Source of the DNA: Betaproteobacteria bacterium
Lineage (GTDB): Bacteria > Pseudomonadota > Gammaproteobacteria > Burkholderiales > Ga0077523
NCBI GenBank assembly: GCA_016713305.1
Contig: JADJPK010000010.1
Span: 124,001 to 188,000, forward strand
Direction of reading: 5' to 3'
DNA: 64,000 nucleotides
The notes under the pieces were generated by a model. The model was not told where the DNA came from and did not search any database. It saw only the letters and a list, made by a program, of their open reading frames with translations. Positions 59,707 through 64,000 of the stretch are shown here, piece by piece; within the stretch, counting starts at the first letter, position 1; every line of letters begins with the position of its first letter. Position numbers and translations under genes: made by a program.

Positions 59707-61617
59707 TCACTGAGCGCTTTTCTCTATTCTGGCCGTTTCGACCGAAACCTTTGCTGCAGCCTTGACGATCTGAAGGTAGGCATCGAACTGCTGTTGAGCG
59801 GCCAGTTGCGCGAGTTGCTTGCGCAGTTCTTCCTTCTGATCTGCCGTGAGCTGCGGGGCGTCGATCACCTTGGAAATCCTGTAGACCACGTATCTACCTT
59901 TCGAGGCCGCAACGCCAACATAGGCCGGCAGCTTGTCGGCAGCCGTACCGAACACCTCACGCGCGGCCTCCGGCAGCACGTCTCCAGGGCGCTGGAGAGA
60001 CACCTCGGATGGAGCGGACCATGTGACATTCGCATCGGTCTTCCCCTGACGCAATGACTCGAGCGTCTTCTTTCCTTGCTCGATGGCCAGCTGCGCCGCT
60101 TTCTCGACCTGGAGACGCTGTGCGACATCGGCCTTCACGTCGTTGAACGGAAGTACAGAGGCCGGCCTGTGTTCTACCACTCGGGCCGAAACGAGCGTGT
60201 TGGGCGAGACCTCTACAGCTTCAGTATTGCGGCTGTTCTTTATGGCGTCGTCGGAAAAAATCTTCCCCAGAAGCGCCGGCTTGGTCAGGAGCGGATTGCC
60301 TCCGCCATCCCGCGTGATCCAGTCGCTGGTCTCGATCTGAAGCTTCAGCGCTTCCGCCACAGGCTTCAGGCTGTCGGACTGCGAGTAGACTGTTTCCTCG
60401 AAGGTGGAGACAACATCGGCGAATGCCTTGCTCAATTTCGGCTTCTTGAGTTCGGCCTCTATCTCACCGCGGACCTTTTCGAGAGGCGTGACCGTACCAG
60501 GCTTTATCGCATCCAGCCGGACGACATGGAAGCCGTACTGAGACTGCACCGGGCCCCGTATCTCTCCTTCCTTCATGGAGAACACCGCGTCATCGAACGC
60601 CTTGTCCATGGCCCCCTGAGCGAAGAAACCAAGATCGCCGCCGTTCGCCGCCGATCCGGGATCCTGCGAATTCTTCCGCGCAACGTCGGCGAAGGACTTC
60701 GGGTTCTTCCGGACCTCGTCCAGCAGGTCCTGTGCTCGCTTGCGCGCCTGCTCCTGGGCCGTGGCATCTGCGTCCTTCGCCATGGTCACCAGAATATGAC
60801 TGGCCTTGCGCTCTTCGGGCGTCCGGTACTGCGCCTCGTTCTTCTTGTACTGTTCCTGGATTTCCTGCTCGGTGACGGTGACGGACTTGCCGGCCACTTC
60901 GGGCGTGAGCGCAACGAACTCGACCCTGACCCGCTCCGGAATCCGGAAATCCTTTTGATTTTCGTCGTAGTGCTTCTTCACCTCGGCGTCCGCCACGGTG
61001 ACCTTCGCGACGTAGTGCTCAGGTGAGACCACCCATTGGCTGACCTCGCGGCGCTGTTCGCGGATTCTGCCTAGCTGAGAGACCACAGCGTCCGCGAGAA
61101 TCGTCGATCCCGTGACCGAATCGCGAGACTGCGCGATGCGCATGTCCTGCCGTACTCGTTCCTCGAACATCACAGGCGTCATGCCCTGTCCCTTGAGCAC
61201 CTGCGCATACCGGTCCTGCGAGAACTTCCCGGTCGACTCGTCCTTGAAATAAGGGATCTCGGTGATGACCTTCCTCACCTGCGCATCGGGCACGGTCATC
61301 CCGGAGTTGAGCGCATGCGCGAGCAAGGCCCGCTTTTCGACAAGTGCGTTGATGACTCCGTTGCGGACCTCGTTGCTGTCCAGCATCGCCGGATCGGCCT
61401 TCTCCTTCATCATCTGGCGCAATTGTTCCTGCCGCTCGCGCAGGGCCGATTCAAATTCCTGTGGTGAGATCTTGGTCCCGGCGACCTGCGCGACAGCCCC
61501 AGAATCTCCGTACTCGTTAAAGTAGTAGTTGATCCCGAAGAAGGCAAAGGAAGGGACGATCAGAACCAACAGACTGATCTGTATCCAGCGTTTGTGCTTG
61601 TCGACCCAATCGAACAT
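59707..61617 (-). CDS. ppiD: Periplasmic folding chaperone/peptidyl-prolyl isomerase PpiD
   Basis: A 636-residue PpiD. A single N-terminal membrane helix (WIQISLLVLIVPSFAFFGIN) anchors a SurA-N-like chaperone domain, a central parvulin domain (KASHILVTMAKDAD, NSQDPGSAANGGDLGFFAQG, VQSQYGFHVVRLDAI) and a C-terminal region with AYVGVAASKGRYVVYRISKV. PpiD works at the exit of the Sec translocon, helping outer-membrane proteins fold. The lon-hupB-ppiD order is conserved in many proteobacteria; here two tRNA genes lie between hupB and ppiD. Confidence 0.96.
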   Translation of the reverse strand: MFDWVDKHKRWIQISLLVLIVPSFAFFGINYYFNEYGDSGAVAQVAGTKISPQEFESALRERQEQLRQMMKEKADPAMLDSNEVRNGVINALVEKRALLAHALNSGMTVPDAQVRKVITEIPYFKDESTGKFSQDRYAQVLKGQGMTPVMFEERVRQDMRIAQSRDSVTGSTILADAVVSQLGRIREQRREVSQWVVSPEHYVAKVTVADAEVKKHYDENQKDFRIPERVRVEFVALTPEVAGKSVTVTEQEIQEQYKKNEAQYRTPEERKASHILVTMAKDADATAQEQARKRAQDLLDEVRKNPKSFADVARKNSQDPGSAANGGDLGFFAQGAMDKAFDDAVFSMKEGEIRGPVQSQYGFHVVRLDAIKPGTVTPLEKVRGEIEAELKKPKLSKAFADVVSTFEETVYSQSDSLKPVAEALKLQIETSDWITRDGGGNPLLTKPALLGKIFSDDAIKNSRNTEAVEVSPNTLVSARVVEHRPASVLPFNDVKADVAQRLQVEKAAQLAIEQGKKTLESLRQGKTDANVTWSAPSEVSLQRPGDVLPEAAREVFGTAADKLPAYVGVAASKGRYVVYRISKVIDAPQLTADQKEELRKQLAQLAAQQQFDAYLQIVKAAAKVSVETARIEKSAQ

Positions 61618-61695
61618 GGCGATCCGTGACCCACATCAGTTCGTGCCGCGCGATGGATGGCGGCGATCGGCCGAGGCGCGCCTGCGGCCGGCGCA

Positions 61696-61725
61696 AACGA
61701 AAAAGGCGAACCTAAGTTCGCCTTT
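61696..61725 (-). terminator. Rho-independent terminator after tRNA-Asp
   Basis: On the minus strand AAAGGCGAAC-TTAG-GTTCGCCTTT forms a perfect 10-bp stem with a 4-base loop and runs into TTTTTCGT. It ends the hupB-tRNA-Val-tRNA-Asp transcript nine bases past the last tRNA. Confidence 0.85.
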
Positions 61726-61733
61726 CCCAGAAT

Positions 61734-61810
61734 TGGCGGAGTGGACGGGACTCGAACCCGCGACCCCCGGCGTGACAGGCCGGTATTCTAACCAACTGAA
61801 CTACCACTCC
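61734..61810 (-). tRNA. tRNA-Asp (GTC)
   Basis: 77 bases, beginning GGAGTGGTAGTTCAGTTGG and ending in an encoded CCA. The acceptor stem is GGAGTGG pairing with CCACTCC, the anticodon loop is CTGTCAC with anticodon GTC, and the T-arm contains GGTTCGAGTCC. All cloverleaf elements are present. Confidence 0.97.
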
Positions 61811-61834
61811 GATGAAACTCGTCCAGTACCACCT

Positions 61835-61910
61835 TGGTGGGTGCTGAGAGGCTCGAACTCCCGACATTCGCCTTGTAAGGGCGACGCTCTACCAACTGAG
61901 CTAAGCACCC
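61835..61910 (-). tRNA. tRNA-Val (TAC)
   Basis: 76 bases, beginning GGGTGCTTAGCTCAGTTGG, ending in an encoded CCA after GCACCC-A. The anticodon stem TCGCC/GGCGA encloses CTTACAA with anticodon TAC. The T-arm has AGTTCGAGCC. It lies 24 bases upstream of tRNA-Asp on the same strand. Confidence 0.97.
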
Positions 61911-61963
61911 GAAGCTCACTTCGCTCGGCGAACTCCACCGACCGATGCGTCCTCGAAAGCTCG

Positions 61964-62236
61964 CTAGTTTAATGCATCCTTTAGAGCCTTGCCAGGGCGA
62001 AATTTGGGAATCTTTGCGGACTTGATCTTGATGGCGGCGCCGGTGCGCGGATTCCGACCGCTGCGCGCCGCACGCTTGCTCACATAGAAGGTACCGAAGC
62101 CCACAAGGGTCACTGTCCCTCCCTTCTTGAGCGACGTTCGTATGCACGCCACTGTCGCATCAAGAGCCCTGCCGGCAGCCGCTTTCGACACGTCGGCCGA
62201 CTTTGCGATCGCTTCAATCATTTCCGCCTTGTTCAC
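61964..62236 (-). CDS. hupB: DNA-binding protein HU-beta
   Basis: A 90-residue HU protein that bends and compacts DNA as a dimer. The sequence [20 protein letters not shown], the hinge [19 protein letters not shown], and the arm [12 protein letters not shown] with its DNA-intercalating Pro are canonical, ending [13 protein letters not shown]. It lies between lon and tRNA-Val. Its own strong promoter lies in the end of lon, so it need not depend on lon transcription. Confidence 0.98.
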   Translation of the reverse strand: MNKAEMIEAIAKSADVSKAAAGRALDATVACIRTSLKKGGTVTLVGFGTFYVSKRAARSGRNPRTGAAIKIKSAKIPKFRPGKALKDALN

Positions 62237-62357
62237 GCCCGTCCCCTTTTGTTGTCCTCACTCCCCGCACTTCCCGGGAAGCCCACACCCGGGATCCGAC
62301 CAGCGTTCTCGACCATGCAACATCGCTGCATGAGCGCATGCAATTGGGTACCAAGCC

Positions 62358-62387
62358 TATATAGCAAGCTGAAAAAGACGATGTCAA
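62358..62387 (-). promoter_or_regulatory. Strong sigma-70 promoter for hupB
   Basis: On the minus strand a perfect TTGACA (62387-62382) is followed after 18 bases by TATATA (62363-62358). The -35 box overlaps the lon stop codon at 62384-62386. It lies about 120 bases before the hupB ATG. Confidence 0.8.
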
Positions 62388-64000
62388 GAAACGGGGCGTC
62401 GCGGCGCGGTGGCTGTCACCGGTCCGCGACGTTTCGACGATGCAACGTCAGTGCTTGACTGCAGCGACGGATTCCTTGGCTCCACAGCCGGCAGCGCGAC
62501 CGCTGAACTTTCGCTCACCGGCAGAGGAACGGGCATGCGCTCCAGAGCAAGTTCAAGCACCTGGTCGATCCATTTGACGGGATGAATATCCAGGCGGTTC
62601 TTGATGTTGTCCGGTATTTCCGCGAGGTCCTTGGCATTCTCCTGCGGGATCAGCACGAGCTTGATTCCACCGCGATGGGCAGCCAGCAACTTCTCCTTCA
62701 GCCCCCCGATGGGAAGGACCTCTCCGCGCAGAGTGATCTCTCCCGTCATGGCGACGTCGGCTCTAACGGGAATCCCGGTCAGCAACGACACCATCGCGGT
62801 ACATATGGCGATGCCTGCACTGGGACCATCCTTCGGAGTGGCGCCTTCGGGCAAGTGAATGTGGATGTCGTTCTTCTGGTAGAAATCCTCGGAGATGCCC
62901 AGCTTCTGGGAGCGGCTGCGAACGACGGTGAGTGCAGCCTGAATCGATTCCTGCATCACCTCGCCCAGCTTGCCGGTCGTTACCATCTTGCCCTTGCCGG
63001 ACATCACCGCGCTCTCGATCGTCAGCAGTTCACCACCCACTTCCGTCCACGCAAGACCCGTCACCTGGCCGACCTGATTCTCCTTTTCTGCGATGCCGAA
63101 GGAGTACCGACGCACGCCGAGGTACTTGTCCAGGTTGCGCGAATTGACGTTGACGCTCTTTTCGCGCTTCTTCAGCAGGAGTCCCTTCACCACCTTGCGG
63201 CAGGCCTTGGAGATTTCCCGCTCCAGAGCCCTCACTCCCGCTTCTCTCGTGTAGTACCGCACGATGTCACGGATCGCGCTTTCCGATACGGTCAGTTCGG
63301 ACTCGCTCAGACCATGATTGCGCATTTGCTTGGGAAGCAGGTAGCGCACGGCGATGTTCACCTTTTCGTCTTCGGTGTAGCCCGACAGCCTGATCACCTC
63401 CATCCGGTCAAGCAGAGCCGGAGGGATGTTCATGGTGTTCGCAGTCGCCACGAACATCACGTCCGACAGGTCATAGTCCACTTCGATGTAGTGATCGAGG
63501 AAGGTGTGATTCTGCTCGGGATCCAACACCTCCAGCAGCGCAGACGCCGGATCTCCACGGAAATCCATCCCCATCTTGTCGACTTCGTCGAGCAGGAAGA
63601 GCGGGTTGCGCACGCCCACCTTGGTCATGTTCTGCAGGATCTTGCCGGGCATCGAACCGATATAGGTGCGGCGGTGACCACGGACCTCTGCTTCGTCGCG
63701 AACACCTCCCAAGGCCATCCGGACGAACTTCCGGTTGGTGGCACGAGCGATCGATTGTCCCAGAGAAGTCTTGCCCACGCCGGGCGGTCCGACCAGGCAA
63801 AGAATGGGCGCCTTGACCTTGTCGACGCGCTGCTGAACCGCCAGGTACTCGAGAATGCGCTCCTTCACCTTCTCCAGACCGTAGTGATCCTCTTCCAGCA
63901 CGGACTCCGCCACCGCCAGATCCTTGCTGATCTTGCTCTTCTTCTTCCACGGCAACGACACGAGCGTATCGATGTAGTTCCGCACCACTGTCGCTTCGGC
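62384..64000 (-). CDS. lon: Lon protease, C-terminal part (runs off the right edge)
   Basis: The last 538 codons of the ATP-dependent cytosolic protease Lon, which degrades damaged and regulatory proteins. Present are the end of the N-domain linker ([19 protein letters not shown]), the AAA+ module with Walker [18 protein letters not shown] and Walker B-type [12 protein letters not shown], the sensor region ([20 protein letters not shown]), and the protease domain with catalytic Ser in [16 protein letters not shown] and Lys in [17 protein letters not shown]. The tail after ALERMPVPL is a variable Ser/Pro/Arg extension. Frame intact to the window edge. Confidence 0.98.
   Translation of the reverse strand, partial: AEATVVRNYIDTLVSLPWKKKSKISKDLAVAESVLEEDHYGLEKVKERILEYLAVQQRVDKVKAPILCLVGPPGVGKTSLGQSIARATNRKFVRMALGGVRDEAEVRGHRRTYIGSMPGKILQNMTKVGVRNPLFLLDEVDKMGMDFRGDPASALLEVLDPEQNHTFLDHYIEVDYDLSDVMFVATANTMNIPPALLDRMEVIRLSGYTEDEKVNIAVRYLLPKQMRNHGLSESELTVSESAIRDIVRYYTREAGVRALEREISKACRKVVKGLLLKKREKSVNVNSRNLDKYLGVRRYSFGIAEKENQVGQVTGLAWTEVGGELLTIESAVMSGKGKMVTTGKLGEVMQESIQAALTVVRSRSQKLGISEDFYQKNDIHIHLPEGATPKDGPSAGIAICTAMVSLLTGIPVRADVAMTGEITLRGEVLPIGGLKEKLLAAHRGGIKLVLIPQENAKDLAEIPDNIKNRLDIHPVKWIDQVLELALERMPVPLPVSESSAVALPAVEPRNPSLQSSTDVASSKRRGPVTATAPRRPVS

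Overview
The window is GC-rich, densely packed bacterial chromosome and reads as a betaproteobacterium. The evidence is the housekeeping order pyrG-kdsA-eno-ftsB, the divergent ppsA/ppsR pair, the lon-hupB-tRNA-ppiD block, fabI back to back with a Yej-type peptide ABC operon, and a PEP-CTERM sorted protein. I see no insertion sequence, phage gene, CRISPR array or rRNA. The genus cannot be fixed by eye.

Layout. 1-7.4 kb: the start of a Tat-exported sulfite-oxidase-family enzyme, a gamma-glutamyltransferase, and an RND efflux pump (permease plus lipoprotein adaptor) with a TetR regulator and a palindromic operator. 7.7-10.3 kb: an AmmeMemoRadiSam module, a Memo-AMMECR1 fusion followed by its radical SAM partner, whose reaction is unknown. 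10.4-16.6 kb: a small exported protein, a giant AsmA-family protein and a PEP-CTERM protein. 16.8-18.8 kb: a partner-switching cassette (STAS antagonist, HATPase kinase, cNMP-binding SpoIIE phosphatase) whose phosphatase is broken. 19-26.5 kb: a drug-efflux MFS gene, folD behind a large molybdopterin enzyme, and an alpha/beta-hydrolase operon. 26.8-30.7 kb: an EgtB-like enzyme joined to a homospermidine-synthase-like protein with an altered NAD-binding loop, then a VOC protein and tag. 30.8-36.3 kb: a translationally coupled operon for polyprenyl-linked sugar transfer (GT2, flippase-like, ArnT-like GT39, PAP2) ending in an unknown protein. 36.6-39.1 kb: a broken OFA-family transporter and mobA. 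39.1-64 kb: almost entirely core genes (ftsB, eno, kdsA, pyrG, ppsA, ppsR, dnaQ, rnhA, mltD, the yej operon, fabI, ppiD, tRNA-Asp, tRNA-Val, hupB, lon).

Quality. At least nine reading-frame breaks of one or two bases, most at short G or C runs, interrupt otherwise well-conserved genes. There is also one internal TGA and one short deletion. All but one lie in the first 37 kb. They look more like consensus errors in a draft assembly than true decay, but the sequence alone cannot settle this. Frameshifted genes are annotated as single loci with the break position given.

The two places most likely to hide undescribed biochemistry are the EgtB/homospermidine-synthase-like pair (26.8-29.6 kb) and the AmmeMemoRadiSam pair (7.7-10.3 kb).
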